Source: Ophiocordyceps camponoti-saundersi (nom. inval.)
Lineage: Eukaryota > Ascomycota > Sordariomycetes > Hypocreales > Ophiocordycipitaceae
Direction of reading: 5' to 3'
Length of the DNA stretch: 64,000 bases
Assembly (NCBI GenBank): GCA_003339415.1
Contig: PDHQ01000012.1
Coordinates: forward strand, 186,001-250,000
Made by a program: the position numbers and the translations under genes. This document shows, in pieces, positions 10,165 to 21,799 of the stretch. Under the pieces are notes generated by a model. That model made no database searches. It saw only the letters and a list, made by a program, of their open reading frames with translations, and was not told the DNA's origin. Numbering within the stretch: position 1 is the stretch's first letter; the number at the start of each line of letters is the position of its first letter.

Positions 10165-13100
10165 ATGAACTACTTCACCTGCACTCTCGGCCATGCGCAG
10201 CATCGAAGGCAACAAGGTGTCGACAAAGCCACCCCCTTCCGTACCGTTCTCGATGTGATAGACGAGCAGGCGAGACTCGTGCCCTCTGCTTTGGCCCTGG
10301 GCTTCGCTTCCCCGACAGCGGAGTGTGCGTTTGTCCCAACCTTGCCTTACGAGCGGGCGTATGAAGCTGAAGGATATGTGATATCTCGATTGCAGGTTTC
10401 ACCTTTGACGATCTTCAGCTACAATCGGCATTGGTGGCTGCGAGGCTGAGGAGCTGTGTCGGGACGACGCCACTTGAGGCGGAAGCGAGGCCTTCTATTG
10501 GCCTGCTCTGCGCCAGCTCTCTCGATTTCGTCTTTACCTGGCTGGGACTCATGCGTCTGGGCTGGTCCGTCCTGCTTCTGGCGTGAGCTGTGACCATCTC
10601 GGCTCTGTGTTGTTTCTTCCTCGCTGACCGATGTAGTCCTCAGTTAGATCCGCCAGCGGCTCGGCATCTCTGCGCCACGCTTGGCGTCGATGTCGTCCTG
10701 GTAGACGACGGAAACCTCGAGGCCGCGAAAAGGATCCAACATGGGGTCAAAGTCGTGGAGATTCCTTCGTATAAGAGCGGATCAGAAGTCATCTGCCCTC
10801 CCTTTCCGAGTTTCAGCAGCTCCGACACGGCGTACTTCTTCCATAGCTCCGGCACATCGTCAGGGTTGCCGAAGCCGATATCACAGACTCACCTATCTGC
10901 CGTTGGAGCCCTGCCTCGCTTCGACGATGAAGCCGAGGTGGCGGCGACCTTTACCACGACGCCCCTTTACCACGGCGGACTGGCAGATGCACTAAGGTCC
11001 TGGACGGCCGGGGCGCCCATCTGGCTTTTTCCCGAGAGGCTTATGCCCATTACAGCCGCCAACGTCTTGCACGCCGTGCGCATTGCTCGCAGCCAAAGCG
11101 TCGTCAAATACTTTTCATCAGTGCCGTACGTCTTACAGAGACTCGCCGAAGATCAGCAGGGTGTCGAAATGCTCCGATCAATGGCCGTAGTAGCCTTCGG
11201 CGGTGCCGCTCTGCCGATATCCGTGGGTGACGGCCTCGTCGACGCGGGAGTGAATCTCTCTTCACGCTTTGGGAGCGCCGAATCCGGCTTTCTGATGTCC
11301 TCCCACCGCGAGTACGGGGTTGACGGAGAATGGCAATATCTTCGACCGGTGCAAGATCCGGATCTCCTCACCTTTGAGCCACGCGAAGATAATATATGGG
11401 AACTCGTCGTCAGGCCCGGATGGCCGGTCAGGGCCAAGACAAACAGGCCGGATGGCTCGTATGCCACTTCGGATTTGTTTCAAATGCATCCTTCGCGGCC
11501 TAATACGTGGCGTTACCACAGTAGAGCAGATAGCCAGATTGTGTTGCTCAATGGGAAGAAGTTCGATCCGGCTCCCATGGAAGCAGACATACTAGCATCG
11601 ACAAGTCTGCTCCGCGATGTCCTCATCTTTGGCACCGGCAAGGACTATCCTGGCATCTTACTGTTTCCGGCTGCGGATAAAGAGACTGCAGGAGATGTTG
11701 TCGACTTCATCTGGCCTATAATAGACAACAAGAATGCTGATACTGCAAGCCATAGTCGCATCACAAGGCCTATGCTAGTGGTGATACACCTACCCGAAGA
11801 TGAGTCGCCGCTCGAGAAGAGCAGCAAGGGGAGCATCCTCCGGAGACAAGCTGAAGAGAGGTATGCACAGGCGATAGAGTCTGCCTATCACGTGGCAAGT
11901 CCCTCTTCATCACCAGAGATTCAGGTTTCGGACGATCAACTGCTGCCTACAGTGTTGAAGTGCTTCCAGCAAGTTCTAGGACGACAGATCGATCCGCGCG
12001 AGGATTTGTTTCGCCAGGGCGTTGACTCGATGGCATGCATCCAGATACGAAACCTGATCCGGTCTGCCGGCATCACAGACAAAAACCTCCCGGTCAATAT
12101 TCTCTATGACAAAGGAACGATAGAGCGTTTGGTAGAGTATCTGCAGCGTCTTCGAAACGGGGGCGAGAGTGACGATGACGAAAGAGACAAGGAGTTGGAT
12201 AAGATGCGAGATCTCGTCAACAAGTACGGCGACTTTGATGACCTTGCACTCGTCCCACGTGATAACAGAGAAAGCTGCATCGTCCTAACCGGTGGCACGG
12301 GCTTCCTCGGAGGGCATGTCCTCAACCAGCTTGTTCACAACACCAGAGTTGTCAGGGTTTACTGTCTGATCAGGGCATCGACACAGCACGCAGCACGCGA
12401 AAGACTAACCAGCTCTTTGTCAACCCTCGGTCTCGGCAGTCTAGATGACGAAAGGGTCGAATGCATACCGTATAACATTTCTAACACGGGTCTGGGACTG
12501 GAAGACACACACAAGCAGCTCCTACTTCGAGAAACGACTACCATTATCCACCTGGCGTGGGCCGTCAACTTCAGCCTCCATCTCGACTCTTTCGAGCACC
12601 ATATTGCCGGAACGCGCGAGCTCATTGCCTTGGCAGCGGAGAGCTGTTCACGCTTCTTCTTCATAAGTTCCACCGCGGCAGTAAGCCACTGCTCTAGCAC
12701 GCCGATAGCGGAAAGGCTCTCCGAGAAGGGGACCGATGCATCGCCATTGGGATATGCCAGGTCGAAATGGGTGACGGAACGAGTCTGTGCGGCAGCAAGC
12801 GAGCACCTGTATCGGCTTGGACTAGGTGGCTACGTCTCCATCATCCGAGTCGGTCAGCTATGCGGCGACGAAGCTGGGGTGTGGAACGCCAGTGAAGCCT
12901 ATCCCATCATGCTCTCTACCGCGAGGGTTGCTGGATGTCTACCCGATCTTACAGGGGAGCGTCTCGATTGGCTTCCGGTCGAGCTCGCTGCGAGAGCAGT
13001 GATGGATATTTGCCTACCAGCGGCAATAGTGGACGAACCTGAAACGAGAAGATCAGAGGCTCGAGTGTATCATGTAGTTAACCCTTCGTCTTCACCTCCA

Positions 13101-13430
13101 ACGTGGAGACAATTCCTGGAATGGATGTCGGACGACACAACTGGACCATCCTTTGAGATCGTCTCACCCGAGAAGTGGCTGCAACGACTCGAGCAAGGGC
13201 TGAAAGGTGGCGGGTTGAACCACCCAGCAGAGCCCCTGCTCGGGCTGTGGAAAGATGCTTATTGCAGAGACAAGAGCGACGACAAGGTGCTCTATCCCCG
13301 GTTCAACGTCGACCAGAGCCGGCGGTTATCGGCGACAATGGGTGCAGTCGAGCCCTTGACTCGTGAGAGGTTGATACGCATATGGCATTGGATACAACAA
13401 GGAGCTTGCGAAGAACAGTCAACAAGTTAG
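10165..13430 (+). CDS. NRPS-like carboxylic acid reductase: A - T - R
   Basis: Three exons, 10165-10324, 10396-10582 and 10637-13430, give 1046 residues. The adenylation domain starts near the N-terminus with no condensation remnant. Its P-loop is HSSGTSSGLPKP near 185 and it carries FGSAESG. The hinge region reads YHSRADSQIVLLNGKKFDP, the style of A-T-R reductases acting on aryl, keto or fatty acids rather than classic NRPS A domains. The carrier serine is about residue 580 (GVDSMACIQ). The reductase domain starts near 664 with TGGTGFLG, with YxxxK at about Y822/K826. The predicted reaction is ATP-dependent activation of a carboxylic acid, loading on phosphopantetheine and NADPH reduction to an aldehyde. 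It is the second reductase in the same cluster and clearly not a recent duplicate of the first, since the A domains differ in type. Confidence 0.92.
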
Positions 13431-13614
13431 TTCCTACTCCTACGCATTTCCGGTTCCTACACGACATCTATGAGAACATATACGGCATAAATTCATTGTA
13501 ACTTTTGGTATAAAAGAGAGGTCATCACCTGTCTATGTCCACCAGCCGTGTGACATACATTGGCGGCGCCAAAGAAACCCTGGTTAACCCATCTCCCCCC
13601 CTCTGAAGCCTGCC

Positions 13615-15564
13615 TCATACCCTAGGACTGGCTATCGGCTCGTAACTGGAGTCGGTTGCTTCCTCCGCCTCTTCCTCTGCCGCACTTTTGGGTAACAACG
13701 CCGTCGTCAAGACACAGCCCATCGTCACTCCACCAGCAAGGTACAGGACACTGTCGACATCTCCGCGACTGCCCGACTCCCGACCGTACAAGTTCTGTGC
13801 TATGAGTGGGCTGACGATGCCAAACAGCCGCCCCCAGAAGCTGGCCACACCACAAGCCGTACCCCGGATCGGCGCCGGGAATGCCTGGGGCGTCCAGCCG
13901 TAGAGGACGGCATTAAAGGTAGACTGAAAAAAGTACTCGAGGGCGAATAACCCCTCGCTCTTGGCCGCGGAGTCGACTCGTGAGAGCAGAAAGATGGATG
14001 TCCCCATCAGTGCCGACGACGCCACCATCGTCCACTTCTGACCGAAGGCTGGGATTTGACTGGCATAGGCGCCTAACAGCACGGCGAGGATGCCTGGAGC
14101 GTAGCAGTAGATGTAAGAGGCGTACGTGTGTGTCAGGCTGATGGATTCCTGTCCGTTTTTCAACGCAAGTATACGTGGTAGGTAGAAGCCTGATAACAAG
14201 TCAGCAACAAGTCATGTCATGTTCTTGACATGCAAGGAAGAAGTTCATACCAGCTATGTTGAATCCGCCAAAGTCGAGAATGTACGTCAACCAGGTCAAG
14301 ATGGTAAGAGCTGTCATGCGGAGCGACCCAAACAGGAGCTTCACTCTGCTCAACTCCCGACCCAGCTTTTGCACTTTTGTCCTGGATAACAACCGCCGTC
14401 TCTCCTCCACCGGGCTCGGCGGAGTTAACGGGCTCAACGGGCTGGGAGGGCTGAACTGCGAACTCCGAGCCTGCTTCAAATCGTACTCGTTCTGCAGCGA
14501 GTCCAGCAGCTGCAGCGAAATCAGGCACTTTCGCTTGTTGACTTTGGCGACGTATTCGAGTGTTTGGATGGCCTTGGCGTCTTCGCCTCGATAGATGAGG
14601 AACCTCGGGGTTTCCCTACACCTGAAGAACAAGGTCCGCAGAACAAAGATGCCGAGGGTCAGGGCTCCCAGCGTAAAGAGAAGATATCGCCAACCCATGT
14701 TGGCCTCTCTCGTACAGCACGCAGCTCCGGATTCCGCCGAGACATTGTAGCATGAAGGCAATGGCTTCGATTCGGAAAAGTTGGGCGAGCAAGAATGGGT
14801 GGGTATAAAGGCGAAGGCGAGGGCGCTGCAGGCGATGACACCCAGCGGTTGGAAGATTGACAGACAGGCCAGCATGTACTGTCTTCTCTGGTGCGGGAAA
14901 CAGAGTCAGCGTCATCTCCCCGCGGTAAGCAGGACATCACAACAGGGGACAACTTACTTGCGGAGCGAACTCGAGGAATATGGCACCATCAACGGGTATG
15001 TTGCCTCCCACGCCGAAACCGATAAACGCCGTCAAAACGAGGAAAGTGGTATAGTTATTGGCAGCACCGAGGCACAAGCCAAAGATGGAAGATAGGAGAC
15101 ATGTCAAGTTGAAAGCCCAGCGACGTCCTGTCAGATACCGGTAAGTAAGGGGGGTTAACCATAACTTGCTGGCTGGGTAGCATCCGCAACTTACCAACGA
15201 TATCGGACATGAAGCCCCAGAAGAAAGCACCGGTCGTAAGACCCACATTGAAGCTCATCGAGATGTTCCCAGACTGGCTATTAGAGAAGCCTAGCTCCTG
15301 CTGAAGAGGACTGAGAACCAGGGCGAATGCCTGGGCCCATAGCAGATCGAGAAAGTAACCGAAGCCGCAAAGGAACCAGATGTACCACTGATATCTGCCC
15401 ATTCCCTGATGGTCGAGTTCGCGACTGACGAGAGCGCACTTTTGCTCGTAGACGGGGAGATGCTGCAGCCCAGACAGGTCGATCATGTCTCGCCCCTCCC
15501 TGCTCTCCAGATGAGCCGACAAGACGGCCGCACCGGGCTTGCCGAAGCTCGAAGGCTCGGCCAT
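13615..15564 (-). CDS. MFS transporter, SVOP/metabolite-symporter type
   Basis: Four exons on the minus strand, 15564-15195, 15127-14958, 14887-14251 and 14189-13615, encode 583 residues. All three introns (67, 70 and 61 bases) close in phase. About 12 membrane segments flank a central loop rich in Ser, Pro and Arg. The first segments carry GFGYFLDLLWAQAF, and the segment 2-3 loop reads GFMSDIVGRRWAF, the major-facilitator motif A. GFGVGGNIPVDGAIFLEF matches the SVOP-like fungal subgroup. Genes of this type in biosynthetic clusters often export the product or import a precursor. It is convergent with the second NRPS-like gene (184 bases between stops) and is the last gene of the alternating block. 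Confidence 0.88.
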
Positions 15565-17082
15565 GATCGAGGATCGGGTTGTTCGCTTCCTTCTTTTGTT
15601 CGTCGTTGAGGGGGAAAGAATGGTGTGAGATGGAGAATCGAGGTGTCGTTAGTACGGCGGTTGGGCAAAAAGGGGGGGAAGGCGAAAATCCGATGGACGG
15701 GTAGGAAGGGAGTGTTGACGGAGATGTATTATCCAGCCACCATGGCATATGTCCGACCTCGGGATGTCGAACAGAGTCTTGGAAGCAAAGAAAAAAACAC
15801 GTGGGAATCGGAGCAAAGCGTCCGTATCTGAGGACTAAATATGGAAGCTACTTACTAGGTAGGTAGGTAGGTTATTTCACGGCTCACTTTAAGGGGGGGG
15901 AGGGGGCCGAGCTCGGTTACTGGCACGGGGGGGAGGGAAGCTTGATTGGGGAGCTCTGACATCATCGACTTTGACCACGCATCCTCTCTCAGGGGGAATC
16001 GGGATTTTTCAACCGATGACCGATCCTTGGGGCCGCGCCGTTCCCCCCCCTGCTGACGTAGTTATACAGGCACCGGTGAGTTGCGGGGAGGGGGGTAATC
16101 ACGGTCCGGTGAGACGCGGGGGGGAATCGTGCTGAAGAAGCGTGGTGATGATCATCTTCATCGTGATGATCCCATCATCTTCTCTCACAAGATACCGATC
16201 TCGCAATAAAGCCATGTTTTTCCCATCTCTGTCGTGTGATATAGATGAACGAAATCCCATCTCTACGTGTGACTGGCACGCTATCTATTCTTCCCCCCCC
16301 CTCCATCTCGCCTCGTGCCGCTCTGACTACTGTCATCGGAAACCACCATGTGCCGCCAAGACGGCAAAGAGGAACGCTCACTTATCCAGTCACTTCTTTC
16401 TCTTTACTGGGTCTCGTGATTGGATCTCTACCGATGGGCTGAACCTACCATCAGCAGAATCGAGATTGCAATCCTGCAGACGGTGAACTAAGCTCGATCC
16501 GTGTGCATGGTTGCGAAGACTAATAAGGGTTCGGCATTAGCACAATCCGGGCATGTGTGTAAGTAGGTAAGCACGTTTCTACAGCGAGTTTATTCTAGAA
16601 TAATGCCTTCGAGTGTTCGTCTTTGGATTATCCGTAGGTTCTAGACTCGTGTCTCGCCTTACGGCCCTACCAACAGAGAAGGCCCATGTTAGTGGTAATC
16701 CGTGTATGACCAGTGAGACTGATGGGGTAATGGGAATTGCCCTTGATAACCTCAAAGGACTAATCCTTTTGCCTCACTTGAATGAATCTCCACGGCATAG
16801 ATATACAGATGCATGCGTGTAGTTATGTATGTATATTCACTCTATATACCAGACTCAATGTTCTCCTGATCACTCTACGTACAAAGAACAAGGTGAATAC
16901 ATACATGTCGGGCAAAAGAAGCGGAGAGTCTTGTCGAGATGCAGGCAACAATGCAGCCTAGACAGACGAACCCGTCCAAATGTACCTCCTACGTATTATG
17001 CCATCTCGACAGCTGGTCTTGGAGATGAGTATGTTGCAGGATCAGCGGATGCGTGTGCCACTTGCTGAGCTTGTCGAGCCCA
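15565..17082. other. 1.5 kb intergenic region at the right edge of the cluster
   Basis: No supported gene. The part next to 15564 is the promoter side of the MFS gene. It contains several G-runs (around 15894-15905 and 15928-15935), a small GGTA repeat near 15858-15872 and a C-run near 16298. This looks like the boundary between the cluster and unrelated secreted-protein genes. Confidence 0.5.
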
Positions 17083-18459
17083 TCACTGCCATAGGCCGTG
17101 CCATAGGCCGGTTTTTCCCCTCGTACGAAATATCGGGGGCCAGACGAACATGGGCCTACTTTGTGCACGCGAAGGCTCGGCAGGCGAAGGGCTCGTAGGT
17201 CGCGTCAGACCCTTCTTCTTCATTCTGAGAAACATCTGTTCTGGCTTCGGGCTCGTAGCTTGTTGGCTTGAGACGGGCGGAGGCTTGACAGGCGGAGGAA
17301 GAACCGGCGGAGGAGGTCTAGCTGGCCTCGCATCTCGGGCTGGGGAGAGACCTGTGCCCTTCGATTTGACCATTTTCTCGGCGCCAGGCGACGACTTCGC
17401 AGCTTGTTGGCTTGAGACGGGCGGAGGCGTGACGGGCGGAGGGAGAACCGGCGGAGGAGGTCTGACTGGCTTCGCATCTCGGGCTGGGGAGAGACTTGTG
17501 CTCTTCGGTTCGACCATCTTCTCGGCGCCAGCAGGTGACGAGACAGCCGTCGCTGGTGGCTCAACCTTCTTCCATTGGACGAGGCGCTGGAGGAGCGACG
17601 GCTTGGCGGGTGCAGGAGGACTTGGCTTTAGATCCTTTTCTTGGACAGATGTTTTTCTGCCTTGGACGGGTGTTTTCTTCTCCGGGACCGGAATCTTCTT
17701 GTCCTTTACAGCCATCTTCTTCTCCGGCACAGGTGTCTTCTTCTCTTGTGTCGGCGTCTCAAGGCGAGGCGGTTGACTTGATCCCGGGGGCGGAGGACGA
17801 GCTGGTGGTTTGGGCTTACAGAATTCGACCGCCCGGTAGTTTGGATTTCGAAAGAAATCCTGAACCTTCATCCTCTCCTTTTGCAAGGTAACCATCGACC
17901 GACCACAGTCCACAACCTTGTGTGAAATCGACTTGGACGCCACCAAGAACTCCCCGTTGTACGCGGCCACGCGGTTCAAGTGCGGGCACCTCGAATCCAC
18001 CGTCGTCGTAACCTCGACCACGAGGTCTTTAAAGTCCCGGGCTTTGGAAAAGGCCGGCTTCCCTTGTTTGGTCCGCAGCCCTCCCAGTGTGGCGAGGTAG
18101 ACGTCGTGCTGTCGAAACTTGTACACCGAGTTGACGCGGTTGATGTCCTTGTATTCGCTCGTCACCCCGGGCCAGAGTCGATCGAGGAAGTCGGCGAAAC
18201 AGGAAAGCTGTCCTGGTTGTCCGTTGCTTGCCGGAGCTGCTTTGACGGGCGAAATTTTGGGTTTCTGGCGCGGGATGACGGTCGGTGCCACGGTGAAGGC
18301 GTCGACTGTCGTGGAGAGAGCAGAGAGCAGAACAATACAAATGAGAAATGTGTTGACGGCGCAACTCAGTCGGAGAGCGAAGGGCTTATAAGCATGTATG
18401 CTTTGTACGGTGGCGGTCGAGGCGGACACTTGACGTCGAGTTTCGACATGTTTCGACAT
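17083..18459 (-). CDS. Proline-rich repeat protein with N-terminal signal-anchor, function unknown
   Basis: A single exon of 458 residues starts at the first in-frame ATG (18459); a longer open frame upstream begins only with TTG. A hydrophobic segment at about residues 31-52 could be a signal peptide or signal anchor. A roughly 130-residue folded-looking part follows with four or five cysteines (CFADFLDRLWPG, DSRCPHLNR, VVDCGRSM). The rest is low complexity: a Lys/Pro block built on KKTPVPEKK units, then two copies of a unit of about 45 residues containing LSPARDA, RPPPPVLPPPV and PPPVSSQQA. I recognise no family. A secreted or wall-associated protein is the best guess. Confidence 0.65.
   Translation of the reverse strand: MSKHVETRRQVSASTATVQSIHAYKPFALRLSCAVNTFLICIVLLSALSTTVDAFTVAPTVIPRQKPKISPVKAAPASNGQPGQLSCFADFLDRLWPGVTSEYKDINRVNSVYKFRQHDVYLATLGGLRTKQGKPAFSKARDFKDLVVEVTTTVDSRCPHLNRVAAYNGEFLVASKSISHKVVDCGRSMVTLQKERMKVQDFFRNPNYRAVEFCKPKPPARPPPPGSSQPPRLETPTQEKKTPVPEKKMAVKDKKIPVPEKKTPVQGRKTSVQEKDLKPSPPAPAKPSLLQRLVQWKKVEPPATAVSSPAGAEKMVEPKSTSLSPARDAKPVRPPPPVLPPPVTPPPVSSQQAAKSSPGAEKMVKSKGTGLSPARDARPARPPPPVLPPPVKPPPVSSQQATSPKPEQMFLRMKKKGLTRPTSPSPAEPSRAQSRPMFVWPPIFRTRGKTGLWHGLWQ
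17250..17524 (-). repeat. Two-copy coding tandem repeat of about 135 bases
   Basis: Two adjacent copies within the proline-rich gene share AGAEKMV, SPARDA, RPPPPVLPPPV and PPPVSSQQA in the same order. They differ by a few substitutions only, indicating a fairly recent internal duplication. Confidence 0.75.
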
Positions 18460-19296
18460 GCTGCAAGGAGCAGATGCAGCTCCGTGTTTGGGGAGGCTGG
18501 ACGGTGGAATCGACAGCAAGACAAGAAGACGAAGAACAAGCTCGGTTGTTGCCTCTTGGTGAGATTATGAGGAACCTGACGGAGATTGCAGCAGGCCTAT
18601 GACATACATATGTGTGTGTGTGTGTGCGTGTAGATGAGCAGTTAATGAGGCGGATTGCTGTACTTCTTCTCTGGCTTATAGACAATTTGTATGCACATGA
18701 TTGACGTCCTTGGCAAGACGCCCTCTCTCACTTTACATGGCTATTGAGTATGTATTCGCCGAATTACCCGTCTTGACTTGTGTGCGCAGTGTCCAAGATA
18801 AAGCGGACTACTCATTTCAAGTTAAATCATGCGAGTGGAAGATTGAACAGCGTATTGGCGTGAGCGAGTCAGGCAGTCCATGTAACCGTGATGCTTTGAC
18901 AAGGAGCCGAGCATGGTTCACTGGATAAACGGGTCAGATGTGCACTCATACTAGCACATGTAAAGAAGAGTTCGGCGAGAACTACATGAGGGAATTCGAT
19001 GTTGACGCGGCACAGCTGTGATAGGGAAACCATCGGCCAGAGAGAGAGATGCAGTAGCTCTGCAATTTCAAAGTCTAGATTCGTCGAGCCTTCTTGGCAG
19101 GCCTGATGATTCCGCCCTGGCCTGTCGTATCAGGAGGAGGGAGAGACTCAGGCAACCAAGTCAGTAGATTAGATGATTATTCATGTACATAAGACGGCAT
19201 TCTTCATGTTTGTTGTTTAGAAGCGGTTTGACCTCGTCTCTTGCTCGCTCGTTACGGCTCCCTCTCACTTCAGAATTCAGCACACTCGCTTTCACA
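18460..19296. other. Intergenic promoter region between divergent secreted-protein genes
   Basis: No supported gene. A short TG repeat lies near 18609-18630. The region separates the minus-strand proline-rich gene from the plus-strand gene at 19297, so it should contain both promoters. Confidence 0.45.
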
Positions 19297-20468
19297 ATGG
19301 TTAAAGCTCATCATTATTCTCCCTCATTCGTTCTACTTCTTCTGCTGGGCAATGGACTTGCAGCCCCTTTCGGCCTCGAGCCGTGGCTTGGCTATGAGGA
19401 GCCCGGCGGGACAAATGTAAACTTACAAGGGTCGCCATGGGTTGGTTATGAGGAGGCCGACAAGACAAATGTAAACTCACAAGAGAGACCCTGGGTTTTT
19501 CAGCAGCCGGGCGGCTATATCTACGAGAATGGTGTACACTGGAACCCGAAAACACCAGCTGTGAACGCTCCTTATTTTCACGATGTGTCAGAAGCTTCAC
19601 GTCGATACGCTCCGGCTGCCAACGGCTACGGAAACGTAGGTGGCGGCAAGAACACGGCAGGCGTCTCACGCTGAGAGACGTGGACTGAATCGCATACTAA
19701 CGAATCTCATAACAGCAGGGCGAAACTCCAAGTCTCTGGAGTACGGGGTCGACAACAGCGGCCTGGCCGCCTGTAGCTCCCGGTGAGGCCTTGAACACGG
19801 TCGACCTGGGCGCCCAACTGGAAGCCCTGTTCCCCGAAGCGGCCCTAGTCAGGGGCAACTACCCGATGCCGAACAATCATCACATGAACCTGCCTTGGGC
19901 CATGGTCTCGGTGGTGAACAGGGGCAGGTCACCGATCTTCAACGTAACGATCATACACAAGTACAGCAACAAATACAAGCACGCGCGCTCCTGGCCAGAG
20001 ATACAGCCCGGACAGCAGGTTGGAAACGAGGACATGTTGCTCGTCACCTACCGTTACGGACTGGGCAGGATCGGCGCCGACTGGTGGCTCATAGCCTGGG
20101 TCCAGGACGGCAAGCCCTACATCTCCAACCCGCAGAACTTCCGGTGGCTCATCGACTTCATCGAGTCCACGGCCAAGCGCATCTTAACCACGATTGCGAG
20201 TTACGCGGCTGACACGCTAGCTGGCTTCGCGGGCGGAAGGGCGGGCGACGTGGCCGGCGCTCTTGTGCGCTCTCTTTCGGATCTTTTCCTCAACGATGAG
20301 AAGACTGATGGCTTTAAGATGCACGTGCTGAGGCGGGTCGACGAGGGAATGGTGACTAGGATTTATGTCGGCGACGATGATGACATCGTCTTTGAATCAC
20401 CTTCGGGGATCAGCACTACCGGTTGGAAGGAACTGCAAGTCCGGCTTCCGTATGCTACTAGATGGTGA
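19297..20468 (+). CDS. Secreted protein, possible 'Up-regulated in Daf-2'-like domain
   Basis: Two exons, 19297-19635 and 19716-20468, give 363 residues. The intron has a GTAGGT donor and a strong TACTAAC branch site. The acceptor may be three bases later, which removes one residue. ATG 19297 is chosen because it directly precedes a signal peptide ending in NGLAAP. The mature N-terminus has two imperfect repeats of about 22 residues (GYEEPGGTNVN / GYEEADKTNVN). The C-terminal domain contains VVNRGRSPIFNVTIIHKYSN, W-E-I-PG and IGADWWLIAWV. This resembles, from memory, fungal extracellular proteins annotated as 'Up-regulated in Daf-2', but I cannot confirm it. An Ala/Gly-rich helix follows. Biochemical function is unknown. 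Confidence 0.75.
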
Positions 20469-21799
20469 CGAGCAAACATGTCTGTTGTCACTGCTTCGGG
20501 GAGGGGGGATGGGGGTTATACCCGGCGTATGGGAGTGTTTGTTTAAAGGTGTAATTCGATGAAGAGAAGGGGGAGAGAAACGGAAGAGGTCACTCGAGAG
20601 TTGAGAAGACCGACTCAACTAGGTATTCAACTAGCATAGAGAGGGGAAAAGCTTGGCGTAGGGCATCGGCAAGGTGTTGGTATGCATAGGCTAGGTTTGT
20701 AAAACAAGTCTCCTCTCTCCTCTTGCCTTGGATCACTATACCTATCCAACTTATCCATCATGAACTTCCGAAACTTGATAGAGTCTTTTCAAGTAAACTC
20801 CAGGTTCCGTTTTTTACTCGACAGACGCTGTCCCGGCACTCATTCTTCTCTCACTTGGTGTCAAAGGGCGTATCCCTTGTCCTAATGCTGATTCTCCAGA
20901 TTCTCGCTGGCAGGCCGTCCTTCTTCTTCAGGAGACGTTCGTATTGTAATTGCCATGCAGGAGGAAATAATGAAAACATGTAGCATGAGAAGCAAAGGTT
21001 CCTCAGGCGGTCGTGCATACACAGACCAGCTTCGTTATTCCGTTTTCTTTCGCACCCCCGCAGCCGTGGAGTTGAAAACGAGTTGAAGGTAGGTCAACAA
21101 CGTGTAGGGGAATTGTCACGGAAGATTTCCATACCTTCTCATGGGGTCAATCACGGTCTCTAAAAGCCCCTGTGGACAACTGCAATTGTTATCAGTAGCA
21201 AAAGTTGCTGAATTGCGTGGCTCAATCGTCAACTTAGGTGCTATCTTAGCAAGTCATTCGCTGGAATAACCACCTTCACTACCGCTTTATCTACGTCAAT
21301 GATGGTAGATACGCATACCGCCAGTTGACATCGGCTGACGGTTGCATCAGACCAGGGACATACTGACGGGTGAGAACGATCCGTACTTGATTATACGAAA
21401 TCTCGCATGTTAATCCTTGACGCATCCCCCCTTATCTTGGCGCGCGCTCTTCCTTTACAAGTTAGTGTCTAGTAGGATCTGCCGGCCTCCGCGGCCCGTA
21501 GCAGATCTTTTTACTAGTTGATGTATGGATAATCACTCATCACATGTTAACCATGCCCAACATTCTACCCCTGAAGCCTCGTTGTTTAGGCATTACTATC
21601 AAGTCACAGCCTTGAACCGGAAATCTCCACTACAACTGACTTTGAAGCCTCTCAAACCAGGTTCTATCAAGTTTCAGAAGCCTTGTTGTTGAAACTCTAT
21701 TATTGGGTATGTCTGTAGCCTACCCAGACGGATGGATCTCTGTCGACTTAGGCTCATGGCATCGTGGCAACTGACAGATCTAGATATTGACATCTCGCC
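20469..21799. other. 1.3 kb intergenic region with a palindromic element
   Basis: No supported gene. It contains G-rich and AT-rich stretches. A perfect 7-base stem, GATCTGC / GCAGATC, occurs at 21476-21507 around an 18-base loop that itself contains two GGCC sites. The 3' end is the promoter of the UbiA-like gene. Confidence 0.45.
21476..21507. repeat. Inverted repeat (hairpin-capable)
   Basis: GATCTGC at 21476-21482 is the exact reverse complement of GCAGATC at 21501-21507. The GC-rich loop includes CCGG and CCGCGG. It may be a transcription-factor site, a 3' structure or chance. Confidence 0.5.

Noticed and set aside
17150..17776. Plus-strand Gly-rich frame of about 200 residues
   Set aside because: It is the complement of the Pro-rich repeats in the minus-strand gene; the Gly-rich composition is a shadow.
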